Positions 52,895 to 62,533 of a stretch of 64,000 nucleotides of DNA are shown here, piece by piece; within the stretch, counting starts at the first letter, position 1; every line of letters begins with the position of its first letter. A program made the translations under genes and the position numbers. This stretch comes from Roseibium hamelinense (lineage in GTDB: Bacteria; Pseudomonadota; Alphaproteobacteria; Rhizobiales; Stappiaceae). The stretch lies in NCBI RefSeq assembly GCF_007830545.1, contig NZ_VLLF01000011.1, forward strand, positions 62,001-126,000. The letters are read 5' to 3'. The notes under the pieces are model-generated. The model was given only the letters and a program-made list of their open reading frames with translations. It was not told the DNA's origin and ran no database searches.

Positions 52895-53770
52895 ATGGCG
52901 TATGACCGCCGACTGCATCCCGTACGGCCCGATATCGCGGCAGAGAGTTATCGCGGAATATACGAAGCAGAACGGTACTCGCGCGGTATTCAAAGGCGTA
53001 TTGTCTCAGATAAAGTTCCGATGACCGCTAAGCCGCGTCTGGACCAGCCAATCGACACGGAGATTCTTTACGGAGAGGGATTTACTGTTTTCGAGGAAAC
53101 GCCGGATGGATGGGCCTGGGGGCAGTTGGAGACTGATGGATATGTTGGTTGGGTTCCATCGGAGGCGTTGAGTGATATGCCCGAAACGGGTCATATAGTG
53201 TCGGCCCTGCGAACATATCGCTATCCCATGCCCGACCTAAAATTTCCGCCGCGAGGTTTGCTGTCCATGGGAGCGCGTGTTGCCGTGACGGACCGAACAA
53301 CAGTTCGCGGCCTAGACTACGCAAAGCTGTCTGACGGATCTTTTGTCGTTGCGAAACATTTGTCTCCGCTGAACGGCGTTGCCGGGGATTGGGTGGCCGT
53401 TGCCGAAGAGTTCCTCGGGACGCCCTATCTTTGGGGTGGCAGAAGCAGTTTGGGGCTCGATTGCTCAGCGCTTGTACAGCTTGCCGCTCAACGTGCCGGC
53501 ATAAGTGTTGCGCGGGACAGCGATATGCAGGAGAGGAGCGCAGGCATTCCCGTAAAGTTCGACGGCTGTGGAGACGGCCTCAGCCGTGGTGATTTGATAT
53601 TTTGGAAGGGACACGTCGCCATAGTGACCGGGCCGAACAAACTCATCCATGCCAATGGATACACCATGACAGTGGCTTTCGAAGAAGTGCAGGTTGCGTT
53701 AAGCCGGATCGCCGAAACCGAATGGGGCGATGTTACGTCGGTCCGGCGTCTCGAAGCCGGAAGCAACTAG
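52895..53770 (+). CDS. NlpC/P60 (C40) peptidoglycan peptidase with N-terminal SH3-like domains
   Basis: A 291-residue protein with bacterial SH3-like domains in the first 150 residues (GEGFTVFEETPDGWAWGQL, DGYVGWVPSEAL) and an NlpC/P60 domain after about 165. Catalytic Cys is in LDCSALVQLA, and the two His in GHVAIV and LIHANGY. No signal peptide is visible, so it probably works on imported murein fragments, as a recycling gamma-D-glutamyl-diamino acid peptidase; an unusual export route is the alternative. It ends 16 bases from the convergent rmuC stop. Confidence 0.9.
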   Translation: MAYDRRLHPVRPDIAAESYRGIYEAERYSRGIQRRIVSDKVPMTAKPRLDQPIDTEILYGEGFTVFEETPDGWAWGQLETDGYVGWVPSEALSDMPETGHIVSALRTYRYPMPDLKFPPRGLLSMGARVAVTDRTTVRGLDYAKLSDGSFVVAKHLSPLNGVAGDWVAVAEEFLGTPYLWGGRSSLGLDCSALVQLAAQRAGISVARDSDMQERSAGIPVKFDGCGDGLSRGDLIFWKGHVAIVTGPNKLIHANGYTMTVAFEEVQVALSRIAETEWGDVTSVRRLEAGSN

Positions 53771-53786
53771 AACACGCTGTTGCTTG

Positions 53787-54968
53787 CTATCCGCGAGACG
53801 ACATCAATGGTGCGGTTGACGCCTGGTCTGTTTCTTTTCCATTTTGCTCGCCAAGGTCCAGATCTTCGATTTTTCGGCTTCGTTTACTGATTTTGTCAGT
53901 TGAAATCAGGATTTGATCGATATCCTTGTTGGCCTGGGAAAAATGGGTTTGAAGTTTTCCGACGCGGTCATTTAGACGGCTGACATCGTCAATCAGGTGG
54001 CCAACTTCTGCTTGAATCAAATGCGCTTGCTCACGCATTTTTGCATCCCGCAGAACGGCCTGAATAACTTGGATGGAAAGCATTAAAAGAGACGGGGAAA
54101 CAATTACCACACGAGCCCGGTGCGCTTTTTGCACCAAGTCCTCAAAACGCTCGTTCAGTTCTGCAAATACACTTTCGGATGGAACAAACAGGAACGCCGT
54201 ATCTTGTGTCTCACCGGGCAGCAAATACTTCTCGCGGATGTCTTGAATGTGTTTGGTGAAATCTCTGCGGAATTGGGCTTGTGCTTGTTTAAACTGTTCT
54301 TCTGTTTCAGCGCCCTTGAGAAAATTGAACCCTTCGAGCGGAAACTTGGCGTCTATTGCAAGAGGCGGCGCGCCATTCGGCATGTGAATAAGACAGTCCG
54401 GCCGGCTGTTGTTCGAAAGTGTCGATTGAAAAGAGTATGTGCTGGGCGCCATCTGGTCTTGAATGATGGCTTCCATGCGGCCTTGCCCGAAGGCTCCGCG
54501 TGTCTGCTTATTCGACAAGATAGACTGAAGCTGGCCGACTTGACCGGAGAGATCGGAAATCGTGCGTTGGGCACGGTCGATAACTGCCAGCCGCTCGTGG
54601 ACTTGCCGCAGGCCCTCATGTGTCTGTTGGGATGTTTGGGACATCGATGCGCCAATCTTGTGCCCCATGCCATCAAGGCGGTCATTCACCGCGCGCATCA
54701 TATCGGTCTGGCGCGATCCGAAAACCTCTGCCATCGTTTGCATGCGGCCCGTCATCTCACCCTGCGTTTTCAGGAGTTCCGACAGATGGGATTCGAGCTC
54801 ATGTATCCGGGCTGCGGCCTGATCTTCCGTCTTGGCACGTGAGCGCATTTGCTTGAGTATTCGGGCAGCCAACCAGCAGGTTAGGAGGAGCAATACGAGT
54901 CCGGCCACTGCGGACGCTTCCCAAACTGATACCGATCTGTTGCCGATGACGAGGAGTGTTTCTGACAT
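53787..54968 (-). CDS. rmuC: DNA recombination protein RmuC
   Basis: A 393-residue protein with an N-terminal membrane anchor (about 5-30), a coiled-coil (residues 35-130, rich in Glu, Gln and Met) and the RmuC nuclease-like domain (RPDCLIHMPNGAPPLAIDAKFPLEGF, TQDTAFLFVPSESVFAEL, ARVVIVSPSLLMLSIQVIQAVLRDA). RmuC limits inversions between short inverted repeats in E. coli. The ATG at 54968 fits the family N-terminus although no good ribosome-binding site is visible. The upstream gene def is divergent, with about 100 bases between starts. Confidence 0.92.
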   Translation of the reverse strand: MSETLLVIGNRSVSVWEASAVAGLVLLLLTCWLAARILKQMRSRAKTEDQAAARIHELESHLSELLKTQGEMTGRMQTMAEVFGSRQTDMMRAVNDRLDGMGHKIGASMSQTSQQTHEGLRQVHERLAVIDRAQRTISDLSGQVGQLQSILSNKQTRGAFGQGRMEAIIQDQMAPSTYSFQSTLSNNSRPDCLIHMPNGAPPLAIDAKFPLEGFNFLKGAETEEQFKQAQAQFRRDFTKHIQDIREKYLLPGETQDTAFLFVPSESVFAELNERFEDLVQKAHRARVVIVSPSLLMLSIQVIQAVLRDAKMREQAHLIQAEVGHLIDDVSRLNDRVGKLQTHFSQANKDIDQILISTDKISKRSRKIEDLDLGEQNGKETDQASTAPLMSSRG

Positions 54969-55068
54969 GAAACAAACATAGAACGATTCGCGTCGCAATG
55001 CAGTGCAAGCTTTTGAGGATACGCGGTTTCGCGTTGACCGTTGCGCCTGCTTTGCCTATTTGGAGCTC

Positions 55069-55587
55069 ATGACGATACGAAACATTATAACCATTCCCGA
55101 CCCGGTGCTCAGGGAGGTTTGCGCGCCCATCGAAAGTGTGGATGACGCAGTACGCAAACTTGCCGACGACATGCTCGATACCATGTACGACGCGCCCGGC
55201 ATCGGTCTTGCCGCGAGCCAGATCGGCATTCTTCAACGCATATTTGTGCTTGATGTTGCTGCCGAAGGTGAAGACAAATCTCCTATGGTTTTCATAAATC
55301 CGGAGATCGTCTGGTCGAGCGAAGATCTTTCGATATATCAGGAGGGATGCCTGTCCATTCCTGAATTTTATGAGGAAGTCGAAAGACCGGCGTCAGTACG
55401 GGTCAAATATCAAAACCGTGATGGCGAAAGTCAAGAGCTTGAAGCCGACGGGCTGCTTGCGACATGCATTCAACATGAGTTGGATCATCTGAATGGGAAG
55501 CTGTTCATCGATTACCTGTCCAAGCTCAAACGCGACCGGGTGGTCAAGAAATTTTCAAAGGCGGCCCGGATGACGGCAAAAGCCTAG
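55069..55587 (+). CDS. def: Peptide deformylase
   Basis: A 172-residue metalloprotease that removes the formyl group from nascent proteins. Start ATG at 55069 behind GGAG. The three family motifs are exact: GIGLAASQ (44-51), EGCLS with metal ligand Cys94, and QHELDH with His136, Glu137 and His140. Its usual partner fmt lies downstream but separated by a marC-type gene. Confidence 0.97.
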   Translation: MTIRNIITIPDPVLREVCAPIESVDDAVRKLADDMLDTMYDAPGIGLAASQIGILQRIFVLDVAAEGEDKSPMVFINPEIVWSSEDLSIYQEGCLSIPEFYEEVERPASVRVKYQNRDGESQELEADGLLATCIQHELDHLNGKLFIDYLSKLKRDRVVKKFSKAARMTAKA

Positions 55588-55611
55588 GTCGATTGGCTGG
55601 AACGGTGGGAC

Positions 55612-56244
55612 ATGGACACGGCGTTTTTCTTGAAAATGTTTGCCGCCTTGTTCGCAATCATGAACCCGATCGCCAATTTGCCCGTGTTCTTGTCCCTCAC
55701 GTCCAGTCGGGACGCGCGCGGCCAAAGAGCGGTTGTCGTCACACTTACGATTGCGCTGGTGACTGGAACCGCCTTGGTTTCTGTTGCCGGCAACGCATTG
55801 TTGGCGCTTTTCAGCATCAGCGTTGATGCCTTTCGGCTCGCAGGCGGTTTTTTGATTTTGCTGATCGCTCTCAAGCTGATTGCAGGGGAGCAAAGCAAGG
55901 CGCACCACGGCACAGATGCTGAAAAAGCTCATCACGCGGACGTTGAGAATCCCGCGATCTATCCGCTCGCGGTACCCATCCTGCTCGGCCCTGGAACAAT
56001 ATCAACCTTGATTATCTACCGGGGACAGATCAGCACGGTCGGGCAAGACATCGCTTATGCAGCCGCTGCATGCGCCGCTATTGCGCTTCTTGTTGCTACC
56101 TTCTGGAGTGCCCCGGTCCTGTCCAAGGTACTCGGGCAAACCGCACAGAGCGTGATGGGGCGGCTTATGGGCATGGTATTGTCGGCCATTGCAATGGAAA
56201 TGATGGTCTCAAGTCTCAAATCTTTGTTGCCAGGCTTGGCCTGA
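55612..56244 (+). CDS. MarC-family membrane protein
   Basis: A 210-residue inner-membrane protein with six predicted helices, of the MarC/UPF0056 family ([57 protein letters not shown]). Family function is uncertain; amino-acid export has been proposed for some members. A hydrophilic His-rich loop ([14 protein letters not shown]) lies between helices 3 and 4. It is inserted between def and fmt, 24 bases after def and 32 before fmt. Confidence 0.88.
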   Translation: MDTAFFLKMFAALFAIMNPIANLPVFLSLTSSRDARGQRAVVVTLTIALVTGTALVSVAGNALLALFSISVDAFRLAGGFLILLIALKLIAGEQSKAHHGTDAEKAHHADVENPAIYPLAVPILLGPGTISTLIIYRGQISTVGQDIAYAAAACAAIALLVATFWSAPVLSKVLGQTAQSVMGRLMGMVLSAIAMEMMVSSLKSLLPGLA

Positions 56245-56276
56245 CAACGCGCACCTTTCAAACCAGCAGGAATACC

Positions 56277-57215
56277 ATGTCACTTCGCGTTGTTTTTATG
56301 GGGACGCCAGACTTTTCGGTCCCGACCCTGATGGAAATTGTCGGGCAAGGACACGAGGTTGTTGCGTGTTACTCGCAGCCGCCGCGTCCTGCCGGACGGG
56401 GAATGGATTTGAAAAAATCACCAGTGCATGAGGCCGCTGAGTCTCTTGGGATACCGGTTCTTACGCCGAACTCGTTGAAAGGGACTGACGAGCAAGCAGC
56501 ATTCAAGGCGCTGGAGGCTGACGTCGCGGTGGTTGTTGCCTACGGTTTGTTGCTGCCGAAGGCTATTCTTGATGCACCTGCTCATGGATGTTTGAACTTG
56601 CATGCGTCTCTGTTACCCCGATGGCGTGGAGCTGCCCCGATCAACCGGGCGATAATGGCGGGAGACCCGGAAACCGGTATTCAGGTCATGCGTATGGAAG
56701 AGGGGCTGGATACTGGACCTGTGTGCATGTCCGAAACCGTTGCGATTGACGCATTGATGACCGCGGGCGAACTACACGACCGGTTATCTGCCTTGGGAGG
56801 TGATCTGATGGTTCGTGCTCTGGCGGCTCTCTCACGAGATGCCTTAACCACAGCACCGCAACCCGGAGACGGCGTAACTTATGCCCCGAAACTATTAAAG
56901 GAAGAGACACGCATAGATTGGTCGGCTTCAAATACAGATGTCCATAATCACATCCGCGGATTGTCGCCCTTTCCAGGCGCTTGGACAGAGTTTAGCATCG
57001 GGAATAAGCAAGAGCGGCTCAAGATACTTCGATCGGCGCCAGACACGTCTTCTGGAGCTTCTGGATGCGTTTTATCTGTTGACGATGATCCGGTCATTGC
57101 CTGCGGCCGCGGGGCAGTGCGTTTGCTTCAGGTGCAGCGCGCGGGTAAGAAGCCGATGTCCGGTAAAGAGTTTTTGCGTGGCGCGCCGCTCAAGACTGGT
57201 GACCAGCTATCGTAG
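56277..57215 (+). CDS. fmt: Methionyl-tRNA formyltransferase
   Basis: A 312-residue enzyme that formylates initiator Met-tRNA with 10-formyl-tetrahydrofolate. The start at 56277 matches the family N-terminus ([17 protein letters not shown]). Motifs: PPRPAGRG, the active-site region [21 protein letters not shown], and the C-terminal anticodon-arm domain ([11 protein letters not shown]). It works with Def, encoded 700 bases upstream on the same strand; a GNAT gene and truA follow. Confidence 0.96.
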   Translation: MSLRVVFMGTPDFSVPTLMEIVGQGHEVVACYSQPPRPAGRGMDLKKSPVHEAAESLGIPVLTPNSLKGTDEQAAFKALEADVAVVVAYGLLLPKAILDAPAHGCLNLHASLLPRWRGAAPINRAIMAGDPETGIQVMRMEEGLDTGPVCMSETVAIDALMTAGELHDRLSALGGDLMVRALAALSRDALTTAPQPGDGVTYAPKLLKEETRIDWSASNTDVHNHIRGLSPFPGAWTEFSIGNKQERLKILRSAPDTSSGASGCVLSVDDDPVIACGRGAVRLLQVQRAGKKPMSGKEFLRGAPLKTGDQLS

Positions 57216-57241
57216 AGCTGTGCGGCCGACGAGGAAAACAA

Positions 57242-57781
57242 ATGACAATTCCCGAACCTGATACGCGTTTTGAAGTGAGGCCGTTCGCTACAGCAGATGG
57301 CGGAGCAGTGCGTGAGGTCATTGCAGATGCTTTTGGCCAGGAAAGAGAAGCCCGCCTGGTTCATCGCCTGCGGCACTGCGGGGCGCTTGTGAAAGAACTG
57401 GTAGCGGTCAACACGGCGGACCGGGTGATTGGCAGTATTTGTTTTAGCAGGGTCACAGCCGCTGCCGCCGGGCAGAGCCATGCGCTTTCGATCGTGTGTC
57501 TTGCGCCGGTATCAGTCTTGCCGGACTACCGGCGGCTTGGCATCGGCGCCGCTTTGGTGCGCACGGGTCTGGAAGCTTTGAGGGAACACGGCGAGGATCT
57601 GGTGCTGGTTCTGGGCTCACCCGCTTACTTCGGCAGGTTTGGATTTGATCCAGAATTGGCAAAGAAGGTCAAAGGCCCGTATGCGGGCAAAGCCTTTATG
57701 GCGTTGGCCCTTTCAGACGCCGGTTCCTTGGATCTTCCCGTCGAAGTCGCATTTGCAACGCCGTTTGAAGAGTTCGAATAA
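57242..57781 (+). CDS. GNAT N-acetyltransferase, YhbS-like
   Basis: A 179-residue GNAT-fold protein. Acetyl-CoA-binding motif A reads VLPDYRRLGIGAALVRTGL, and VLVLGSPAYFGRFGFDPE is typical of the COG3153 (YhbS) subgroup. The substrate is unknown. It is 26 bases after fmt and six before truA, so it is part of a translation-related operon; protein or tRNA-linked acetylation would be a guess only. Confidence 0.88.
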   Translation: MTIPEPDTRFEVRPFATADGGAVREVIADAFGQEREARLVHRLRHCGALVKELVAVNTADRVIGSICFSRVTAAAAGQSHALSIVCLAPVSVLPDYRRLGIGAALVRTGLEALREHGEDLVLVLGSPAYFGRFGFDPELAKKVKGPYAGKAFMALALSDAGSLDLPVEVAFATPFEEFE

Positions 57782-57787
57782 CAACAC

Positions 57788-58615
57788 ATGCCCCGCTATA
57801 AATTAACCGTGGAATATGACGGGCGCCCGTTCTGCGGATGGCAGCGTCAAGCGAACGGACCTTCGGTACAGGCTGTTATCGAACGCGCACTCAAGGCTTT
57901 TACGGGTGAGGAAATCACCATTGGCGGTGCTGGGCGCACCGACACCGGTGTCCATGCGACCGGTCAGGTTGCGCACGCGGATCTCTTGAAGGACTGGGCC
58001 TCCGAAACAGTGATGGGGGCTTTGAATTTTCACTGTCAGCCCGACCCCGTCGTTATTTTGAATGTTGAAAAAATGCATGAGGGATTCGATTCCCGGTTTT
58101 CGGCAATCCGGCGAGCATATCAATATCGGATCCACAACCGATTGCAGCCCCTGACGCACCATCGGGGTCTTGCCTGGCATGTAAAGTATAACCTCGACGA
58201 AAAGGCTATGCACGAGGCGGCGCAGGAATTTATCGGACACCACGATTTTACGACCTTTCGCCACTCGCGTTGCCAGGCAAAGAGTCCGATGAAAACCTTG
58301 GAGGCGTTCAATGTGCGCAGAGAGGGGGAATTCGTCATCGCCGAGTGCGAGTCGCGCTCTTTCCTGCACAATCAGGTCCGTTCAATGGTCGGATCGCTCC
58401 GCCTGGTTGGCGAGGGAAAATGGGGCCTTGGCGATATTACCAGGGCGCTTGCCGCCAAAGACCGGAGAGCCTGTGGTCCGGTCGCACCGGCCGATGGACT
58501 TTATCTCACTCGTGTCGATTACCGATCGGCTAGGAACGACCTTGAGGCTCTGGCTGATTGGAAGGCAAGAAAAGCGGAGCTCGATGAGGCTGAAAATGAA
58601 CGAGCTAAAGGTTAG
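57788..58615 (+). CDS. truA: tRNA pseudouridine(38-40) synthase
   Basis: A 275-residue pseudouridine synthase acting on the anticodon arm of tRNAs. The catalytic Asp52 is in GAGRTDTGVHATGQVAH, and the C-terminal SFLHNQVRSMVGSL motif is present. It starts six bases after the GNAT gene. Its stop overlaps that of the convergent small membrane-protein gene by four bases (58612-58615). Confidence 0.97.
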   Translation: MPRYKLTVEYDGRPFCGWQRQANGPSVQAVIERALKAFTGEEITIGGAGRTDTGVHATGQVAHADLLKDWASETVMGALNFHCQPDPVVILNVEKMHEGFDSRFSAIRRAYQYRIHNRLQPLTHHRGLAWHVKYNLDEKAMHEAAQEFIGHHDFTTFRHSRCQAKSPMKTLEAFNVRREGEFVIAECESRSFLHNQVRSMVGSLRLVGEGKWGLGDITRALAAKDRRACGPVAPADGLYLTRVDYRSARNDLEALADWKARKAELDEAENERAKG

Positions 58616-59073
58616 CCGTTCCACTCTCCGAGGATTTGGGTCAGATTCATGAGGATGTACCCGAGCAATATGACCCCTGCGATGATTATCACAGTCCATG
58701 TGAACAGCTGAAAACCGATCGTCATTGCACCTAGGCTTACCGACATTGCCGCAAGTTTTCGATCTTCTCGCAAGACGAATGATAGAAGGCCCAAAATAAT
58801 CGCACTGGCACCAAGGATAGGCCCAACGGTCTGAAGGATGCGATCGGTGTCCCATCCGGCAGGTTCAGGCTTCGGCGCGGGCTGCCCTTTAAGAGCGCGC
58901 ACGGCCGAGTTGCGAATATCAGCCGCGGTTTCTCCGATTGTCTGGCCAATGGTTGGTTTAGGTTCAAACGGACCAGCCGAGAAATGCGCAATCACAATCA
59001 GGAAGCCTAGGGTGCCTAGCAAGGCCCCGAGTCCTGAGATCAAGTGCCGCCGCGGTCCGGATGATGCGCTCAT
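58612..59073 (-). CDS. Small membrane protein of unknown function
   Basis: A 153-residue protein with one N-terminal hydrophobic helix (about 11-31), a hydrophilic central part rich in Pro and Ala (residues 35-75), and three C-terminal helices (about 80-150). No domain name comes to mind with confidence. It is on the minus strand, downstream of the DUF2189 gene (63 bases), with which it may form an operon. It is likely conserved among relatives as a companion of dapE/truA regions, but that is a guess. Confidence 0.65.
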   Translation of the reverse strand: MSASSGPRRHLISGLGALLGTLGFLIVIAHFSAGPFEPKPTIGQTIGETAADIRNSAVRALKGQPAPKPEPAGWDTDRILQTVGPILGASAIILGLLSFVLREDRKLAAMSVSLGAMTIGFQLFTWTVIIIAGVILLGYILMNLTQILGEWNG

Positions 59074-59136
59074 GATATGGAAACCCCGATTGACTGCCGT
59101 TTTAAACCCCTATGATCCAGAAATGGAAGGGAACGC

Positions 59137-59976
59137 CTAATTTGCAGCTTCCTCCATAATGTCTTTACGTTCGGGAAATGAGACGCACTTTTTGTAAAGA
59201 TGCCATGTCGTATGCCCAAGAATCGGTAGCGTGATTACAAGGCCCAAGAAGGCAGGTGCCATCGATACGATCAAGACGATCGTCACGATAAATGCCCATC
59301 CGATCATGGGGATAGGGGAAGCTGTGACTGCTTTCACGCTTGTGATCATTGCAGTAATGAAATCACGATCTTGCTCCAAGAGCAGTGGGAACGAAATCAC
59401 CGTCAATGTAAACAGAATGAGGGACAAAATAGCGCCGACCACGTGGCCGACCGCGAGAAACATCAAGCCTTCTGGCGTTGAGACAACCTCGTTCAGGAAC
59501 TCTCCGAAGCTCGCAAACGAGCGGAATCCCAAAAACAATGCGAGCAGCAGCCGTACCTGGTACATCCACATGATTTGTATGAACAGTACCACGAATGCCA
59601 TCCATGACAGCTCCCGGCCCTTTTGTTCCCACATTGTTGTGAATATCTTGCTCCAGCTGATTTCCTCTCCCGCGCTGATCCGTCTGCTCACCTCATAAAG
59701 CCCAACTGCCGCAAATGGTCCGATCAGTACGAATCCCGCAGCAAGCGGGTAGCTAAGGTAACTCATGCTCAAAGCAGAGGCGCTGAGAACAACAATGAGG
59801 CCGCCTAAGGCAAAAAAGGCTCCAATCACCAGTCCGTATTGAGGCGCGCGTTTGAAATCATTGAGCCCTGCCGACAGTGCGTCAATGACGTCGTCAAATG
59901 AGATCGTTCGAACCTTCGGCTCCGGCGGCAATGCCGCTGGCACCGTTTGGGTCGTCGTTTCGGCCTGGTCAGCCAT
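59137..59976 (-). CDS. DUF2189 integral membrane protein
   Basis: A 279-residue inner-membrane protein. Start ATG at 59976 has an excellent GGGAGG site; the open frame upstream is not needed. After a 35-residue hydrophilic N-terminus the DUF2189 domain begins (VRTISFDDVIDALSAGLNDFKRAPQYGLVIGAFF), followed by six hydrophobic segments, with YPLAAGFVLIGPFAAVGLYEVSRRISAGE in the middle. The function of this family, common in Alphaproteobacteria, is unknown. It is divergent from the DUF805 gene with about 200 bases between starts. Confidence 0.82.
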   Translation of the reverse strand: MADQAETTTQTVPAALPPEPKVRTISFDDVIDALSAGLNDFKRAPQYGLVIGAFFALGGLIVVLSASALSMSYLSYPLAAGFVLIGPFAAVGLYEVSRRISAGEEISWSKIFTTMWEQKGRELSWMAFVVLFIQIMWMYQVRLLLALFLGFRSFASFGEFLNEVVSTPEGLMFLAVGHVVGAILSLILFTLTVISFPLLLEQDRDFITAMITSVKAVTASPIPMIGWAFIVTIVLIVSMAPAFLGLVITLPILGHTTWHLYKKCVSFPERKDIMEEAAN

Positions 59977-60178
59977 GGTGCATCCTCCCAAATGCAGCAG
60001 ATAAGATGTAGGATGACGTAAAAATCTGGGCTGGCCAATCCCGATAAGCACTGACAAGTTCTTGACGTACTGCATTCATGCCCCAAACCCGTCGGAATTT
60101 TCTATTCTTCTTGATCGGTTTGGCAGTTGGCATTACCTCCTTGGCAGCTTTGAATTTTACCGAACACACGGGAACTCC

Positions 60179-60607
60179 ATGTCTCTTCCGCGTCAAGACG
60201 CCAACACCTCGCCAGGACTTCTTTGGGCGCTTGCCAGTCCGATCGGCCGTATGAGCCGCGAACCCTACTGGCTGGGATTCGGACTGGTGTGGATTGTTAT
60301 TGGTATTGCGATGCGGCTTTGGTGGCTCTCGCTTGGCGCAGACACACCTGTCGAACAATTGAATATTGTCGATTTCGTAGGCTCTAACGCGCTTTTCCCG
60401 ATCTTGTTTTTTGTTTTGAACTGGATCGAGCTGGCCATGGTTATCAAGCGTGCGCAAGATGCTGGGCTGACGGGATTTTTAGGCCTGCTGGTTTTTGTTC
60501 CCATCATTAATCTGATAGCGGTTGTTATCATTGGACTATTGCCGAGCCAGCCGGCCCCAAACAAATATGGTCCGATGTCAAACAGCTATTTTCGTCGTCC
60601 CTCCTGA
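60179..60607 (+). CDS. DUF805-like membrane protein
   Basis: A 142-residue protein with three to four hydrophobic segments. The pattern (SPIGRMSREPYWLGFGLVWIVIG, followed by VIKRAQDAGLTGFLGLLVFVPIINLIAVVIIGLLPSQPAPNKYGP) is that of DUF805 proteins, which are small membrane proteins without a known function. Start ATG at 60179. It lies 12 bases before dapE, so it shares its transcript. Confidence 0.78.
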   Translation: MSLPRQDANTSPGLLWALASPIGRMSREPYWLGFGLVWIVIGIAMRLWWLSLGADTPVEQLNIVDFVGSNALFPILFFVLNWIELAMVIKRAQDAGLTGFLGLLVFVPIINLIAVVIIGLLPSQPAPNKYGPMSNSYFRRPS

Positions 60608-60619
60608 TCATAAGGCATT

Positions 60620-61801
60620 ATGGCCAATATGAATTCCGAAACACAGCTCGTCACCGAAATCGCTCAGGAGTTGATCCGTTGCGACTCCGTCACGCCGAAT
60701 GAGGGCGGCGCACTCACGGCGCTTGGAAACCGGCTTGAGGCAGCGGGTTTTGGTGTTGAACGGATCATGTTTTCGGACGACAAGACGCCGGACGTAGACA
60801 ACCTTTTCGCGACAATCGGCACCGGTGGTCCGCATTTTGTGTTTGCCGGACACACAGATGTGGTGCCGCCCGGGGCTTCGCAAGATTGGACGTTTGGGCC
60901 ATTTGAAGGCCACGTCGATGCAGGCTTACTTTACGGTCGCGGCGCTGTTGACATGAAAGGAGGGGTCGCAGCCTTTGCCGCAGCGGCCATCTCCTTTCTG
61001 AAGGAGCGGCCGATGCCGATGGAAGGCCGGATTTCGTTTCTGATTACCGGAGACGAAGAGGGGCCGGCCATCAACGGAACGAGGAAGCTGCTCGAATGGG
61101 CGGAGGTGCAGGGCCATCGGTTTGATGGTTGCATCGTTGGCGAGCCAACCAATCCGAAACAGATTGGCGATGCGATCAAGGTTGGCCGGCGCGGCTCCTT
61201 GTCCGGTACGATTGTCGTGTCAGGTGTTCAGGGTCATGCTGCCTATCCTCACCTTGCGGATAATCCGATCCCGAAACTGGTAACGGTCTTGTCCGCTCTG
61301 AATGGGATGGTGCTGGATGCCGGAAATGATCGGTTTCAGCCATCAAATCTCGAGATTGTGACGGTCGACGTCGGTAACACTGCGTTTAACGTCATTCCCG
61401 CCAGGGCTGTCGCCCGGTTCAACATCCGTTTCAACGATGAATGGACGCTTGAGGCTTTGAAAGAACGTGTCTCCGAAACCGTCGTCAGCGCAGCGGTGGG
61501 TGTAGATGCCCGGGTTAGCCTTGAGTTCAAGCGCGATGCCAGCGAGTCGTTTTTGACGCGGGATTCCCGGTTGATCGAGACCCTAAGCAAAGCCGTCGCA
61601 GATGAGACCGGTCGTTCGCCGGAACTTTCCACCGGAGGGGGGACGTCGGACGCAAGATTTATCAAGAACTATTGCCCGGTCGTCGAGTTTGGTCTGGTCG
61701 GGCAGACTATGCATAAAATTGATGAGAACGTCCCTCTAGCGGATCTGGTTCAGCTTGAGGCAATATACCTGCGGTTCCTTCAAAGGTACTTCTCCGCTTG
61801 A
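60620..61801 (+). CDS. dapE: Succinyl-diaminopimelate desuccinylase
   Basis: A 393-residue zinc hydrolase of the M20 family that releases LL-diaminopimelate for lysine and peptidoglycan synthesis. Metal ligands: His in FAGHTDVVPPG, Asp in GRGAVDMKGG, the Glu pair in TGDEEGPA, and a C-terminal His in GQTMHKIDENV. The length is slightly longer than the E. coli enzyme (375). dapD, the preceding enzyme of the succinylase pathway, lies about 1.5 kb away and convergent. Confidence 0.96.
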   Translation: MANMNSETQLVTEIAQELIRCDSVTPNEGGALTALGNRLEAAGFGVERIMFSDDKTPDVDNLFATIGTGGPHFVFAGHTDVVPPGASQDWTFGPFEGHVDAGLLYGRGAVDMKGGVAAFAAAAISFLKERPMPMEGRISFLITGDEEGPAINGTRKLLEWAEVQGHRFDGCIVGEPTNPKQIGDAIKVGRRGSLSGTIVVSGVQGHAAYPHLADNPIPKLVTVLSALNGMVLDAGNDRFQPSNLEIVTVDVGNTAFNVIPARAVARFNIRFNDEWTLEALKERVSETVVSAAVGVDARVSLEFKRDASESFLTRDSRLIETLSKAVADETGRSPELSTGGGTSDARFIKNYCPVVEFGLVGQTMHKIDENVPLADLVQLEAIYLRFLQRYFSA

Positions 61802-61816
61802 AAGGCGACGCACTGG

Positions 61817-62410
61817 ATGATCAGACAGGCTGAAGTGTACGCTGCATTCCGGGGCTCACTGCAGCTTCTGCGTTATGACCCGCGCGGCATGATGGGTTTT
61901 GACACGTCCGTGGGCGGATTTTGGCGCTCCTTTCTTGTTGTGTTTTATTTGCTTCCGCTTTTTTGGATCAGCTCCCTTGCGGAAAAGAAGCACATCGTTG
62001 AGCAGGCCAATATCCTTCCTGAGAATTTTCCCGAAACAATATATTGGAGCGCAAAGTTAACCGGGCTAGGGCTCGATTGGATTGCGCTGCCCCTGCTACT
62101 TGCAAGTTTGGCGGGGCCAATCGGGGTAACAAAGGGCTTTGTTCCATTTATCGTGGTCCGCAATTGGACGAGTCTTTTAACAGCGATCCCTTACGTTGTA
62201 ATTTCGCTGCTTTATCTGGCGGGTATCATCAGTTCGGGCGCTATGGTCTTCGCGTCACTGGCGACCCTTCTGGTCGTTGTTTGGTTCCGCTACGTGATTG
62301 CACGCATCGCTCTTGGAGCCGCAGCTGGGACTGCGGTGGGAATCGTCTTGATGGATGTGTTGATTTCGTTGTTCGTCACCGAATTTGCCTACAAGCTGTG
62401 GGGCGGCTGA
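61817..62410 (+). CDS. Hydrophobic membrane protein of unknown function
   Basis: A 197-residue protein with five predicted membrane segments. The N-terminus (QAEVYAAFRGSLQLLRYDPRGMMGFDTSVGGFWRSFLVV) resembles a group of alphaproteobacterial proteins annotated only as hypothetical. It begins 15 bases after dapE and is likely co-transcribed. No catalytic motif is visible. Charged residues in the loops are few and conserved spacing cannot be judged from one sequence. Confidence 0.7.
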   Translation: MIRQAEVYAAFRGSLQLLRYDPRGMMGFDTSVGGFWRSFLVVFYLLPLFWISSLAEKKHIVEQANILPENFPETIYWSAKLTGLGLDWIALPLLLASLAGPIGVTKGFVPFIVVRNWTSLLTAIPYVVISLLYLAGIISSGAMVFASLATLLVVVWFRYVIARIALGAAAGTAVGIVLMDVLISLFVTEFAYKLWGG

Positions 62411-62442
62411 CCGGATTAACCTTGTACGCATACAATTTGAAA

Positions 62443-62457
62443 TTAACCTTAGGTTAA
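62443..62457. promoter_or_regulatory. Perfect CtrA-type box TTAA-N7-TTAA
   Basis: TTAA (62443-62446) and TTAA (62454-62457) are separated by exactly seven bases (CCTTAGG); the whole reads as a palindrome TTAACC-TTA-GGTTAA. It lies in the only AT-rich gap of this region, 77 bases before the earliest possible start of the methyltransferase gene. This is the canonical CtrA consensus. A second TTAAC occurs at 62416-62420. Confidence 0.5.
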
Positions 62458-62533
62458 CTTTACGTTTTCAACTCAGAGAACTACGGGGTAACAAGAGAAG
62501 GCGCTCCACCAAGGCGCATCAGAAAGTATATGT

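Noticed and set aside
56070..56276. Upstream extension of fmt into the marC-type gene
   Set aside because: The fmt family N-terminus begins at 56277; the extension is the wrong frame of a real membrane-protein gene.
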